A stretch of DNA of 64,000 nt, from assembly GCF_000003195.3 (NCBI RefSeq), contig NC_012870.2:15492501-15556500 (forward strand). Direction: 5' to 3'. The DNA is from Sorghum bicolor. Its lineage: Eukaryota; Streptophyta; Magnoliopsida; Poales; Poaceae. Positions 24,988-37,694 of the stretch are shown here, in pieces; positions within the stretch are counted from its first letter, which is position 1, and every line of letters starts with the position of its first letter. Under the pieces are notes generated by a model, which did not search any database, was not told where the DNA came from, and worked only from the letters and a program-made list of their open reading frames with translations. The position numbers were made by a program, and so were the translations under genes.

Positions 24988-27520
24988 TCAGCAGATCCTG
25001 GACATGTTGCTCCACTGGCAGACGCCGTCGAGGCCCCAGTCCTGGTCCGACGAGCTGGTGCCGCCGGCGACGTGAAGGTCGACGGTGGACGGGTTCTGGT
25101 CGTCGCTGCTGTGCTGCGAGGTCGAGCCGGAGTGGTTGGAGGCAGCTGCCGGCGGCACCGTCTCCGGCGCGCTGAGCGCCGGGTGCACCAGGCCGAACAG
25201 AGTGTCCATGTCGTTGTCAACCCTGTGCTGCACGCCGCTGAACCTGTTGTTCTCTGGGACTGAAACCAACAACAGAGAAACGCATGACGCAAAATGAGGA
25301 ACAAAGTGACATTGCTGGGCAGGTGCAGGTCTGGTGAAGCACAAATTCTGAAAGTTCAATTTGCTCCATGAAAGTTCATACATATTCGCATGATAGCACG
25401 CACAGCATAAGAATTGAAATTCAGTAGCTTTTTAAAATTATTAGTCCTGATTTGATTTGATTTGATTCTTTCTTTTCACTGATCATGAGAACCTCTCTAC
25501 TTTTTTTTTTAAAAGAATGAGAACCTCTCTAGTTAATCTCCAGAAAAGAAATATAGCTATATATGATCATCCTGATTATGTTAAACTTGTGTAGAATATA
25601 TGACAGTAATGTGTGACGTGTTGTTATGCAAGCTAACGAGCAATCATAGAATTGGGAAAAGGAAGGATGAATTGGAATCATATTACGTCTGGTTAGGTAA
25701 ATGATAGATAAAGTGGTACATGCAGAGGGAAAAAGAAGGGGAAAAAGTTGTTAAAGCATGCACTTGGCAGGATAAGGTAAAGTAATCATGGAACAAGATC
25801 AAAGGTAGTCACTGTCTTGCAAGGACAAAAAGAAAGCCCTCTGCTCTGCATAGACAGTACCTGCAGAAGCTTCTCTAACCTTAAAACTATCAAAAAGAAA
25901 GACAAAAAAAAAAAGATTCCAAACAGTGTGCTGTCCATGTTTCAGATTTTGTCCAAATCCTAACATAATAGAATTACTTTCACCAATGCACATTTATTCC
26001 TATTGTTACTACTGCCAAGTAACTGAACTCTGATTAACAGATGGTGACACCGCGATAAATATTAGAATTGTTTAGCTTTTCAAGAAGTTGGTGGCACATA
26101 GCAAGAGAAAAACAAACGGAGATTTTGGAAGCACAAACGAAAAGGTTCACACTAATCTGCCAATTGACATCGTAATCATGAATATTTGTTCTCTTCCCCC
26201 GCAAAGCAACAAATCGAACTCCGAGTGCATCCAAAAAAAGAGCAAGAAGATGTGAGACAAATGCTTCACACACGGCATGCACTACTCACCTCCGCCATCA
26301 TGCCGCTCCATGGCAGCGCTGCCGACGCCGCCGTTGGCCGGGACCAGCGCCGGCGGCGGATCGACCTTGATGACGTCATGCAGCTCCTGCAGCATCTTCT
26401 CGAGGCTCGCCGCGTTCTGATGATCCGGCAGCGCTACACCGCCTCCAAGTCCGGTGGAGGTGGCGGCGGCGGCCGAGGTCGGCGGCGTCGGCTGGGCGTA
26501 TTGGTTTGAAGGGAGCTCCACTCTGGGGCCAGGGGACGGCGAGAGCGGCGGGAGCCTGCTCTGGTCGGCGGCGCTGCGCACGCCGTAGCCGAGGGACAGG
26601 TCCGGCGTGGCCGGGTGCATCGGCCCGGTCGGCGTCGACGGGGACACGGGCGACGAGTGCGCGAGCTGGAAGTACTGCGCGTTCCGGGCGAACGGCTTCG
26701 CCCACGGCGACGACGGCGCCGAGAAGGGCGCCGGCGAAAGGAACTGCACCGTCTGCTGGTTCGGCACGGCGAGCTGGCGTGCCAGGTCGAGCGGCGCGGG
26801 GCGGGAGCTGGCGTACCCCGCCGACGACGCGGCGGCGCCCAGCGCCTGGACATTGGTCGTCCCCGACAGCGGCGAGAAGTCGTCGTAGCGGCAGCGCTTG
26901 GAGAGGGCGAGGTGGAGCTGCACCTCCGGCGGGTACACGGGCAGGCCGGCGCGCTGGCGGCGCTTGGTCCTCGTGTTCCAGTAGTTCTTGATCTCGTTGT
27001 CCGTCCTCCCCGGCAGCTGCGGACGCGCACCAACCAGCACAGGAACGAACGAACCAACACGAAGCATCAGTCACATCACATCAACAAGTCGCCATAAATA
27101 AATTGTTCATCCAAGCCGAAGAGTGAGAGTACAGTGCTTGCTTACATGCGCGGCCATGCGCGCCCACTTGTTGCCGAGCTGCGCGTGGAGCTGGGCGATG
27201 AGGAGCTCCTCGTCGGGGGAGAAGGAGCCCTTCTTGAGGTTGGGGCGGAGGTGGTTGGTCCAGCGCAGGCGGCAGCTCTTGCCGCAGCGAAGCAGGCCGG
27301 TCATCCTCTGCACTGCGTTCCAGTTCCCCTCGCCGTGGTGCCGGACGTGGTCCATGAGCATGGCGTCCTCCGCTGCCGTCCACGGCCCCTTCTTGAGCAC
27401 CACCGGCGTGCGCTCCTCCTCCTGATCCGTCACATCCTCAGCATGCGCATGGCCCTCCGCCGCCACCTCCTCCTCCTCGGGCGATGATGTCGTCGGCGCC
27501 GCGCCGGGACTCTTCTCCAT
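24988..27520 (-). CDS. GAMYB-type R2R3-MYB transcription factor
   Basis: Three exons: 27520-27146, 27016-26290 and 25259-24988, with introns GTAAGC...AG and GTGAGT...AG, encoding 457 residues. R2 has Trp 47, 67 and 87. R3 has Phe 100, Trp 119 and Trp 138, with LLRCGKSCRLRW and LPGRTDNEIKNYWNTR. The segment after R3 (RAGLPVYPPEVQ) is the GAMYB-family signature. The first intron splits R3 at AAH|LPGR, as expected for this family. A miR159-complementary site lies in exon 2. I chose the Met at 27520 (MEKSPG) because the upstream in-frame Met at 27577 has no family-like extension. Known for the family: nuclear activators of gibberellin-responsive genes in aleurone and anther. The protein is shorter than rice GAMYB, so this may be a GAMYB-like paralogue. 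Transcription is probably driven from a TATA box at about 27790. Confidence 0.9.
26500..26520 (-). promoter_or_regulatory. miR159 target site in MYB exon 2
   Basis: The mRNA reads TGGAGCTCCCTTCAAACCAAT and encodes part of VELPSNQY. It pairs with the known miR159 sequence (UUUGGAUUGAAGGGAGCUCUG) with two terminal wobbles and two mismatches, none around the cleavage position 10-11. Location and codon frame match the conserved site in GAMYB mRNAs, so post-transcriptional repression by miR159 is expected. Confidence 0.88.
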
Positions 27521-27785
27521 GAGCGTCCAACGGCGGCGCCAGCCAAGGGTCGAGGAGGGGGACGGCGGTAGAAGCACGGCTGCGTGGGGGTGGGGGCAAG
27601 AAGGGTGACTGCGATGGGAGATTGAAGGGAAAAGTTGCTAAAAATGGAGGCAGGGGAGCTGGCGTTTTCGGTTTGTGTGGTTTGCAAGTGGTTTTTGCAG
27701 GTGAGTCAGTGAGGAGGTGGGTCATTTGGCTGTCTGCCCCTTTGAGGCTTTTTGTTTGCACTTCCCTTTTTGCTCTCTAGAGACC

Positions 27786-27791
27786 TATATA
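27786..27791 (-). promoter_or_regulatory. TATA box of the MYB gene (candidate)
   Basis: CCCATATATAGG on the minus strand lies about 265 bases upstream of the MYB start codon, predicting transcription start near 27755 and a pyrimidine/GC-rich 5' leader. Placement is by motif and spacing only. Confidence 0.5.
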
Positions 27792-27959
27792 TGGGCAGCA
27801 TAGATTGGAGCATCTGATGCTTGGGGTTTTTGGTGCAACGCTTGTGTTGTTGATCTATGTGCACGAGGAGAGGACTGAGAGATGGAGAAGATCGGGGAGT
27901 GCCCAAAACAGATATGGTGTGTAGGAGGAGGAGAATGATTAGGGACTGAAGATGGGCCC

Positions 27960-30072
27960 ACCTAAGACCGGCCGTACGCGCGGCCCCTATCCTCTCCCGC
28001 CCCTAAAAATATGTATATGAGCAATTACTTTTCCATTTCTAGCCTTCTCCGCCACCACCGGCCTTAACCATCGCCATTCCTCCACATTGGCATGCGCTAA
28101 TCTAGTCATTGCTCGGTTCCTAATGGATGACACATTGAGCTAGCGGGGGACACTAGCGGCTAAACTGTGGGGACAAGTTATAGGAGGGTTGGCAGGTAAG
28201 TTGTTACCGCCTTCATGCTCGTCAGTTTTTCAAAATTGCAACCACAAACCATGTAACCCTAACCTGCCTCGTGTCATCGTCGTGGATTTGGCCTCCTCCA
28301 CCATGGACCAGCGCACCATCGACTTCATGGAGAGTTTTCATGATCCGTCTTTCCTATAGCACTACCATATGTGTGACACCATTCTCTCAGAGGAAGGGGG
28401 AGGGGGAGGAGGGAGGGAGAATAGAAAGAAAATCGTTGTTTGCCTATAGTATAGGATAAGGTTGCACATGGTGCCCTTGAATTCTTGATCGATGAAGGAT
28501 ATTGTAGGTAAAATAAAAAAATCTCAGCTAGTTCCATTGAATATTGCAAACTAGTGCATGTGTACCACATAGAGGGATCGAAGAGAAAGAGTTGAAAGCA
28601 AGAAGGGGAGAGAGATGATACCTATAGACCAAAAAAATAAATAAAATGCCAACTAGTTCCAACTCTTTACCATTAAAGTTTGCAAAGTAGTGTCTCAAGA
28701 GATAGAGTTGGAAACAAGAAGGGTAGAGAGATGGTGCCATAAGGCTATGTGTCCAAATGCTCTTTGCTATGGCCCTAAGAGCCCATTATGTTGATCATGC
28801 TTTATGTGGTATATGTATAACATCTATACAAACATTATTAGAGCATCACAAAAAATATCCAAAAAAGAAGCTCAAACATGACTACGGCATTGGTTAAGAA
28901 AAACAGGGTTCCAACTATCCAACGATGCCCTAAATGATCATCCTAAATTCCCCATCACCCAAAACCCACCCCAAAACATCTCATTTTAGTGCTCCATGGA
29001 TGTTAGGATTACTCCCACCCAAGCCAATGATTAGGCTAAGCTGTCATCGGTTAACCACGCTCAATTTGACCTCAATTTGTACGGTCGTCTCGTTGTGCTG
29101 CCCGCATAACACAGAGCCATGCGACCTTCATCCAATATAAATTTCAAGAAAAAGACCTCATATTGTTCATGATAGGTTCACATCACATTTAATAAAATGT
29201 ACTCAAGTTTACAACATAGTTGTCCACAACTTAGTTTATAACACGTCAAACACATTAAGGTATACTAGAATTCTTGCGACTAGCAACCTAGTGGGGCGGC
29301 GGTCCATGGTCGGGAGTTTGGGACTTAGGGAGAGGAACTAGCGACCTAGTGGGCGGCGATGCTTGGATGCAAGAGTGAGACAAGGAGAGGCGGTTAAGAG
29401 CCGGATGGATGGCTACACGTGGAGAGAGATTGTCAGGGTTTAGAGGGAATGGATGGATGGATGGGGTTCCCTGGTATTTATGGATGGATAGAAATAGAAT
29501 CATCTTATCTAAACAGGGCTCCATGGGAATAGGTACGGGGAGTGCTCCCCCATCCCGGGACAAGTTAAACCCAACAGGAAGGGTTTTATCCCAGTGTAAC
29601 TTTCCATGGGGCTAAATTTGCTCCCATCTCGTTCTCCAATAGGGGAATTCCCCTTAGGGAATCGTGGGCCTATTGACATCTCTACATATGTCGCCTTCCT
29701 CATCATCATCACCTCCTCCACCCGCTTGGCTCGCTCGACTACCTGATTTGGAGCTCAAATGGGGAAACAAGAAAAAGAACAGGGGCTTCATGGCAAATAT
29801 ATTACAACTGCCATGGGGTCGCATGCACATGGCTCACGTGATGCAAATTGGCGCCAAAACTCCCACCCAGGACACGGTGTCTAGCAACATTAACATTCAG
29901 GCGGACGCAGAGGCGGTTTGGACCTAATTGTACAATAAAACAAGTTTAAGGTGCTAGAAATGCAAATCATGAGTACTAGGACCTATTTGAGAATGAGGGA
30001 TAATTATACAAATCGCTAGTGAAATTTACTCTACCAGCTCTCTACTTTAGCCAAAAGGAAAAAGCTTTCCAA
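27960..30072. other. intergenic, no supported gene
   Basis: Mixed-composition DNA. Short motifs near 28930 and 29480-29680 look like degraded transposon ends, but no matching partner was found. All reading frames are short and domainless. Confidence 0.4.
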
Positions 30073-30305
30073 GGCCTTGTTTAGTTCCTAAAATTTTTCA
30101 AGATTCCGCATCACATCGAATCTTGCAGCACATGTATGAAACATTAAATATAAATAAAAAAGATAACTAATTACACAGTTTACCTATAATTTGGGAGACG
30201 AATCTTTTGAGCCTAGTTAGTCTATGATTAAATAATAATTGTCAAATAAAAACGAAAGTGCTACAGTAGCGAAACCCAAATTTTTTCGCGATTCTCACTG
30301 GCACC
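30073..30305 (+). mobile_element. Tourist-like MITE, right end decayed
   Basis: Begins AGGCCTTGTTTAGTTCC and contains the family blocks GCACATGTATGAAACATTAAATATAAATA, GACGAATCTTTTGAGCCTAGTTAG and GTCAAATAAAAACGAAAGTGCTACAGTAGC. The right terminus no longer matches GAACTAAACAAGGCC. Confidence 0.75.
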
Positions 30306-31238
30306 TAGTGGCTCTAGGAAGGAGGGGACGACATGGAATGAGTGTTGCTAGATGGTAACTAGTCATGGCAAATATCACAAGTTGCATCACACTAGCCCTG
30401 ATCTAGAGCTCTATTTCTTGTTGCTCGATGGTGGTCATGACTTGATGTGATTGTGTTGTTTCTTTGTGAAATAGTTGGGCAATGTATTCTTTCCAAATTT
30501 GCCAAGTGGACTATGAAGAGTGAGTCAATCTCTTTCCGATTTTCGCTGGATAGCATTGCCCTTATATATATGTGCCCATCAATCACGTGTCTCCATATCC
30601 AATTGTGAATAATCACAGTTATTAATTCTCATGAACAAATGAACTATCCACTAGAATTGCCAACTGAATCATCATCAGACAAAGATGTGGTCGATGGTTT
30701 CTTCGACCTGATCACGTAGTTTGAAGGTTGGGTGCACTTGTAATAAATGCATGGGTCAACCATTTGTTTTCCTTCCATGCTCATGAGTGATTCGTGAGCC
30801 ATATGAAAGGTTTCACCAAGAGAAGAGCCCATGTCTTTCGAATAAGTTTAGGGCCATGCTTCCGTAGAACCATACTGACCCATGGTGTAGGGTGACAGAG
30901 AACAATTAGTATTGGGGATTTCTTAAGCATGGGAAATTAAAAGTCAGGATGTACCATTATATTATTGCACAATTAAAGGATTTCTTATATCGGGAGTAAT
31001 CCTTTTTTAAAAAATATGGCATACTTGTTGCATCAAAGAAAACAAAGTACCTAGCTGAAGCGTGAAAGGAAATTAACTCCAGTATGCTGTTACACAAAAA
31101 AACAAAAGGAAACAACTTGCAAACAAAAGGCTCACGGACTATGAGATTTCTAACAAAAGCTTTATGCTAGGTTTTGTCTATATATATGCTTATGATTCCA
31201 AATATTCCTACATGTACAAGGGGTGCACAAATAAAATG
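30306..31238. other. intergenic, nothing recognised
   Basis: No supported gene or repeat. Confidence 0.4.
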
Positions 31239-31240
31239 TA

Positions 31241-31387
31241 CTCCCTCCTAGACTATAAGACCTTATGGCTATTTTAGATACATAATTTTTTGCTATGCAT
31301 TTAGATATACACTATGTCTAAATAGATATAGTAAAATTAATGTATATAGGAATATCAAAATATCTTATAGTTTAGAAATGGAGGGAG
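31241..31387. mobile_element. Stowaway-type MITE
   Basis: Left end CTCCCTCCTAGACTATAAG and right end CTTATAGTTTAGAAATGGAGGGAG are inverted copies. TA precedes the left end. The right-hand TA has mutated. The element is 147 bp. Confidence 0.75.
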
Positions 31388-31560
31388 AGTTATTTATGTC
31401 GTATGCTCTTTCTTCCTTGCCATATTGTCGCCAGCTGCAAACATCAATAATTCTTTGAAGGTAGAACTGTATAAGGCACCAATCACAGACCTGCTAAATG
31501 GAAGCTCGTCAGTCCGATAAGTCCAGCCAGGCTTTCCTAGCCTGGATCCGACCTCATTTC

Positions 31561-32238
31561 TAAGGATGAAAACGGTCGGAAACGGTCGAAAAACTCCTAA
31601 ATTGTTTTCTACTTTTACATTTGAAATACGAAAACGAAAACGAAAACGGTAAAGTCGGACACGAAAACGAACACGAACTTACGAAATATCAAGAATTTCG
31701 AAAACGAACCAATTCGATCGGATTTATATCGAACACGGTCGATATACGAAAACTCAATACGAAATACCGATATATAGTACCAAGTGTATGACTAAAAGTG
31801 TATATAGGATCAAGTTCAAGTGCATATAATAATTAAAAAGTGCATGCTCCTTAGTCTTAGGTATTTAATACAATAGCCCACACACAAATACAAGTCTAGA
31901 ATAAGCAATTAATAGCTAACATGAACACAACTAGCCACTAGTAGAAAGAACGCAGATGCATGATGAGTAGTCTGTAATTGGGCTGTGTGACCCTACAGTT
32001 AACTAAATTCGGTTTAAACCAAATTTTGAATTCGAAATATTTCATATTAAAAGTAGAAAAGTAGAAAACGGTCGAAAAATGTCAAAACCGTTTTCTACTT
32101 TTATATTTGAAATACGAAACATCTAAAATACGAAAGCGAAAACGATAAAGTCGGACAAAAAAATACGAATTCGATCGGATCAAATATAGAAAGCGGTTCG
32201 GTTCGGTTCGGAATATTTCCGTTCCGTTTTCATCCTTA
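31561..32238. mobile_element. hAT-type MITE with perfect 15-bp TIR and 8-bp TSD
   Basis: Both ends read TAAGGATGAAAACGG inward without mismatch, and CTCATTTC flanks it exactly (31553-31560 and 32239-32246). The subterminal regions repeat CGGTCGAAAA, GAAATACGAAAACG and TTTTCTACTTTTA/ATTTGAAATACGAAA blocks near both ends, as transposase-binding subterminal repeats do. It is 678 bp with no transposase. Confidence 0.85.
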
Positions 32239-32779
32239 CTCATTTCCCAGCTAAAAAAAAAGGAGCATGCTTGGCTTGGCCCATCAACAATCTTATACGA
32301 GAGAGCTCGCGCTTCAAAGTTTTCAGACTAGGCTTTCATTTCCCGCGCAGGCTTTTTGAAGCCCAGCCTGGACTAGTATTTGAACAAGAATAGCACAAGC
32401 ATATCATCTGGGAACCCTCATTAAGAATTATTTTTGCAAAATTGCAGCCAGCAATGCACTATACTATAAAAACACAAGTCCTAATTGTCAAATTAGAACC
32501 AACACGAATAAGGTATTCGTGCTAATATGAAACAAGAGCTGACAACAACAATCCCTCCAATTGCCATCTACTGTCATGGATGCATTCGTGAGTATCATGA
32601 TGTGACTTGTTACAAATCGACATGGGCACTAATAGGCAGTGGCGGACACTACACCACAACACTTCAATAACATCTGACGTTAGTTGCTAAATATAATATA
32701 ATAATATAAGTTGGGGCAAAAGTCTTGGAATACAAAGAAGAACCGCAAATAGCAAATTACTTCAATAATGGCTAAATTG

Positions 32780-32987
32780 CAAATAATTCAACTAAACAAT
32801 GGCAATTACACAGGTTACATGTTGTACCATCACCATCTGTTTTGGTTGTTTTCTTTTGAGTACTCTTTTCTTTTCAATGTTACTGGCACCACTAGCTTGC
32901 ACTTGGACCTTGCTGTCCGCCATTGCCAACTCATGTGAACCTGCAGCAAAAACTGCCAGACTCTATGCCATTGCCATGGCCGTGTTC
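32780..32987. other. unidentified sequence disrupted by the copia element (left flank)
   Basis: Removing the copia element joins this flank to 39000 onward with one copy of TGTTC. Short open frames cross the junction but I recognise no domain, so the target may be intergenic or a decayed gene. Confidence 0.35.
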
Positions 32988-33758
32988 TGTTGGATTTATT
33001 ATGGGTTAGACCCATTTAGATTTAATAAATCAATAAACTCTATGGTGTGTAATTATGGACAATATATACATTGTACCAAATAGGAGCAAGTCCAAGGGTT
33101 GGAGTGGCTGGCTGATGGTACGGGAGTTTCAACTCAATTATGTGGGAGTTTCAACTCATTATCTGCGGGTGTTTCGATAATTAATTGAGGGAGTTTCAGC
33201 TCCGCGTGAAAACCATGATGATGCCCGTCTCTTCAGCCGCCAGCAGGGGAGTCCCTTCCCCTCCTCTCCTCTCCAGCCACAAGGATAAATAGGAGACTCA
33301 TCTCCTTGGTACAAGAAGAGAGAACACACAGATCACAGTTCCGTTGCAAAGTAGGAATCCCCATCTCGTAACTTCGCGCGCACGGAGGAGCGAGAGGGCA
33401 GGTGCCTCCGGAGCCCTTGCCGTTCGAGACCTTGCACGGGGGATCGACAATTAGGTTTTTGGGGAGCGTCTACGCGACTGCCCAACTCCATTGCTGCTGT
33501 TCATCTTCTTCCCGGAGGTCTCTTGGTGTTGCCGGTCGCCGTCTTCTCCTTCCGGTGATTGGTTCGACGTCTTCACCTTCGTCTCTACTCCATGGCGATC
33601 GAGGAAGGACAAAGTTCTGGAAATCTGAATGCGCGAGTCTCAGGGTCGTAATTATGATTCATGCCATATTTATATTTATCAATAATATCATATATGTCAT
33701 CATCATATTGTTAATTTATGGAATTAAAATGACATGGAAATTGCCTAATATCCTAACA
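32988..33758 (+). repeat. 5' LTR of copia element
   Basis: Starts TGTTGGATTT and ends CCTAACA. Contains GGATAAATAGGAGAC near 33283, a plausible TATA region, with the expected transcript start shortly after. Confidence 0.93.
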
Positions 33759-33784
33759 ATCCAAAAACCTAATTATAGGCATTT

Positions 33785-34506
33785 TTCTGTCAGAGGTTTT
33801 GCTGCCGTGTTGAAACCTGATACTTTTGATGGTAAAACTTCTTGATCTGGAAAGCTAAGATGGAATTGTGGCTAACTGCTATGTCATGTTATCATGCCGC
33901 TGAGGGCAAGCCTGCTAACTTGTCTCCTGAGGATGAGGCTAAGTTTAAGGCTGATGACAACCTCTTTCGAGGTGCAGTGATTAGCGCACTTGATCCAAAA
34001 TTCCAGAAAAGCTACATAATTCTTCCAAGCGGGAAAGAGTTATGGGATGCTCTTGTGGCTAAGTTTGGAGTTACAGACGCTGGTACTGAGCTGTATCTTA
34101 TGGAGCAGTTGTATGACTACAAGATGGTTGAGAACCGTTCTGTAGTGGAACAAGCTCATGAGATTCAAGCACTGGCTAAGGAACTTGAACTTTTCCCTTG
34201 TCCCCTGCCTGACAAGTTTGTGGCTGGCGGTATTATCGCCAAGTTACCACCTTCTTGGAAGGAATTTGCTACTTCTCTCAAACACAAGAGGCAAGAGTTC
34301 AATGTTGAGGAACTCATTGGTACTCTTGATGTTGAGGAGAGGGCGAGAGCAAAGGATAATGGGAAAGGTGTTGAGCCTTCTACTGCCAATGTGGTGCAGA
34401 AGAACTTCCACAAGTTTAACAAGAAAAAAAAAATCAGAAAAAGAAAGAGAACAACCATAAGCCCAATCGGTCCACTCAGTTCAAGAAAACTACCAACAAT
34501 AACAAG
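33785..34506 (+). pseudogene. copia gag (capsid) remnant with two frameshifts
   Basis: The reading starts without a Met soon after the 5' LTR (GFAAVLKPDTFDGK), loses frame near 33838, and resumes as IWKAKMELWLTAM..., a typical copia Gag (UBN2-type) region of about 190 residues. It loses frame again in an A-run near 34423-34432, just before the zinc knuckle. Gag normally forms the virus-like particle in the cytoplasm. This copy cannot make a complete one. Confidence 0.85.
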
Positions 34507-35420
34507 ATGGGAAGCTGCTTTGTTTGTGGCAGTGAGGAACACTGGGCAAGTGAGTGCCCAGATCGCAAGTTCTTCCAAGGGAAGAAATCAGCTAATGTTG
34601 TAACTACTGAGACTGTAGGAACATCTGGGTATGGTAATTCTTTGCCATATGTTCTTTCAGTTTGTAATTCACCTGAGTGGTGGATGGATAGTGGTGCAAA
34701 TATACATGTGTGTGCTGATGTTTCCTTGTTTGCCACTTACCAGGTCGGGAGGTCTGGCGCCTTGTTGATGGGAAATGGGTCGCGTGCTCATGTTCTTGGT
34801 GTTGGTACGGTCATTCTGAAGTTTACTTCGGGGATGACGGTGCCATTGAAGAGCGTGCAGCATGTGCCCTCTATCAAGAAAAATCTTGTTAGTGCTTCTA
34901 TGCTATGTCGAGATGGTTATAGAGTTGTCCTTGAATCGAACAAATGTGTTGTGTCGAAACATGGATCCTTTGTTGGTAAAGGATATGATTGCGGAGGTTT
35001 GTTCCGCTTATCTCTACATGATGTGTGTAATAAACTAGTGAATTCTGTTGATATTTCTGATGAGTCGGATTTATGGCATTCACGGTTTTGTCACGCAAGT
35101 TATGGTTGTCTTATGCGGTTAGCAAATCTGAATTTAATTCCTAAATTTAACTTGGTCAATAAATCTAAGTGCCATGTATGCGTTTAATCAAAACAACCCC
35201 GCAAGCCTCATAAGGCTGCTGAGGCGAGGAACTTGGCACCTCTAGAACTTATTCATTCCGATTTGTGCGAAATGAATGGTATTTTGACTAAAGGCGGTAA
35301 AAGATACTTTATCACATTTATAGATGACTCCACTAGATTTTGCTATGTGTATCTCTTAAAAACAAAGGATGAAGCGCTCCATTATTTTAAGGCCTATAAA
35401 GCTGAAGTTGAAACCAACTA
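34507..35420 (+). pseudogene. copia zinc knuckle, protease and integrase N-terminal part (broken)
   Basis: The order is the CCHC knuckle CFVCGSEEHWASEC, the aspartic protease active site WMDSGA, the GAG-pre-integrase HHCC region (LWHSRFCHA...KCHVC) and the start of the integrase core (IHSD... FIDDSTRF). A TAA at 35185-35187 interrupts right after the HHCC motif. It sits where related elements usually have a Gln codon, so a C-to-T change is likely. A frameshift near 35410-35420 separates this part from the rest of the integrase. Confidence 0.85.
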
Positions 35421-37694
35421 GAGAGGAAAATAAAACATTTAAGGTCTGATAGAGGTGGAGAATATTTCTCAAATGATTTCGATGAATTTTGTGTGGAACA
35501 CGGTATTATTCATGAGAGGACATTGCCATTCTCACCACAATCCAATGGGATTGCTGAAAGGAAAAACCGTACTTTAACAGAGTTGGTGAATGCCATGTTA
35601 AATACAGCGGGATTATCCAAGGAATGGTGGGGTGAGGCAATTTTGACCGCGTGTCATGTCCTAAACAGGGTTCCTACTAAAAACAAAGAGATCACTCCAT
35701 TCAAGGAATGGGAAAAGAAGAGAATAAATCTTTCATATTTACGCACTTGGGGTTGTTTGGCAAAGGTGAATGTGCCAATCAACAAGAAGCGTAAATTAGG
35801 ACCTAAAACTGTTGATTGTATTTTCCTTGGTTATGCTTTCCACAGCGTTGGATATAGGTTCTTAATTATAAAATCTGATGTGCCTGATCTGTATGTTGAT
35901 ACTATCATGGAATCGAGAGACGCTACATTTTTTGAGAATGAGTTTCCCATGAAAAATACACATAGTAAAATAAGTCATGAGACTATAATACCCCATGAGC
36001 AAGAATTGTCTATTCCTATAGATCATGCTGAGGAGACTCACATGCACATCCCTGAGGAGGATGACACTATAGTCACACGAAAGGGCAAGAGACAGAGGAT
36101 TGCAAAATCCTTTGGTGATGACTTTATAGTGTACCTTGTGGAAGACACGCCAACTACTATTGTTGAGGCATATTCCTCTCCTGATGCCGACTTATGGAAG
36201 GAGGCAGTAAGGAGTGAGATGGAATCTATTATGTCCAACGGAACATGGGAGGTCGTTGACCGTCCCTATGGCTATCAACCTATAGGCTGCAAATGGATCT
36301 TTAAGAAAAAGCTTAGGCCTGATGGTACAATTGAGAGGTACAAGGCAAGGCTGGTGGCCAAAGGATATACCCAGAAAGAGGGGGAAGATTTCTTTGACAC
36401 CTATTCACCGGTCGCTCGATTGACTACAATTCGCACTTTGATTGCCGTGGCAGCTTCATACGGTCTTATCATTCATCAGATGGATGTTAAGACGGCTTTC
36501 CTTAATGGAGAGTTAGATGAGGAGATCTATATGGATCAGCCAGAAGGGTTCATTGCGGATGGTCAAGAAAGCAAGGTGTGTAGGCTGTTAAAGTCATTAT
36601 ATGGCCTAAAGCAAGCACCTAAGAAATGGCATGAAAAGTTTGATAGTACACTTATAGCTGCTGGCTTTGTTGTGAATGAAGCTGACACTTGTGTGTATTA
36701 TCGATATGGTGGGGGTGAGGCTGTTATGCTATGCCTTTATGTTGATGACATTTTGATCTTTGGATCTAATCTCAATGTGATTGAGGAAGTAAAGAAACTT
36801 CTATCGAGTAATTTTGATATGAAAGATTTGGGAGAAGCTGATGTCATTCTTAACATCAAGCTTATCAGAGAAGGTGATGGTGGGGTAACTTTGTTACAAT
36901 CCCATTATGTGGAAAAGGTATTAAGTCGCTTTGGGTTTAGTGACTATGATCCTGCTCCCACGCCTTATGACCCTAGTGTGCTATTGAGGAAAAATCGAAG
37001 AATAGCAAGGGATCAATTAACATACTCCCAGATCATTGGCTCACTTATGTACCTTGCGAGTGCAACGAGACCTGATATTTCATATGCTGTGAGCAAGCTG
37101 AGTCGGTTTGTGTCAAAACCGGGCTATGATCACTGGCGTGCTCTTGAGAGAGTGTTGCGCTACCTGAAAGGGACTATGTCCTACGGTATTCACTATACCG
37201 GAAACCCTAGAGTGTTGGAAGGCTATTGTGATGCCAACTGGATCTCTGATGCTGATGAGCTTTATGCCACAAGCGGATATGTGTTCCTGCTTGGAGGTGG
37301 TGCTGTTTCCTGGAAGTCTTGCAAGCAGACTATCTTAACGAAGTCTACAATGGAAGCAGAACTCACAGCGTTAGACACTGCTGGGGCTGAGGCCGAGTGG
37401 CTTCGTGAACTCCTGATGGATTTACCGGTAGTTGAAAAACCAATACCGGCTATATCCATGAACTGTGACAACCAAACTGTGATTACTAAAGTCAACAGTT
37501 CCAGGAATAACATGAAGTCTACAAGGCATGTTAAGAGACGATTAAAATCTGTCAGAAAGTTGAAAACCTCCGGAGTTATAACGGTGGACTATGTCCATAC
37601 ATCGAATAATCTGGCAGATCAATTCACTAAGGGACTGTCACGTAATGTGATAGAAAGTGCATCGAGAGAGATGGGTATGAGACCCACAAGTTAA
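35421..37694 (+). pseudogene. copia integrase C-terminal part, reverse transcriptase and RNase H
   Basis: A single open stretch carries the last integrase acidic residue ([14 protein letters not shown]), the reverse transcriptase with [13 protein letters not shown] and catalytic YVDDIL (about 36739), and RNase H with YCDANW and [11 protein letters not shown]. It ends [10 protein letters not shown]...MGMRPTS. This part is intact as sequence, but upstream breaks mean it cannot be made as part of a normal polyprotein. Confidence 0.9.

Noticed and set aside
33402..33845. 147-codon frame starting in the copia 5' LTR (and its twin in the 3' LTR)
   Set aside because: LTR leader sequence; the same frame occurs in both LTRs and only its tail touches gag.
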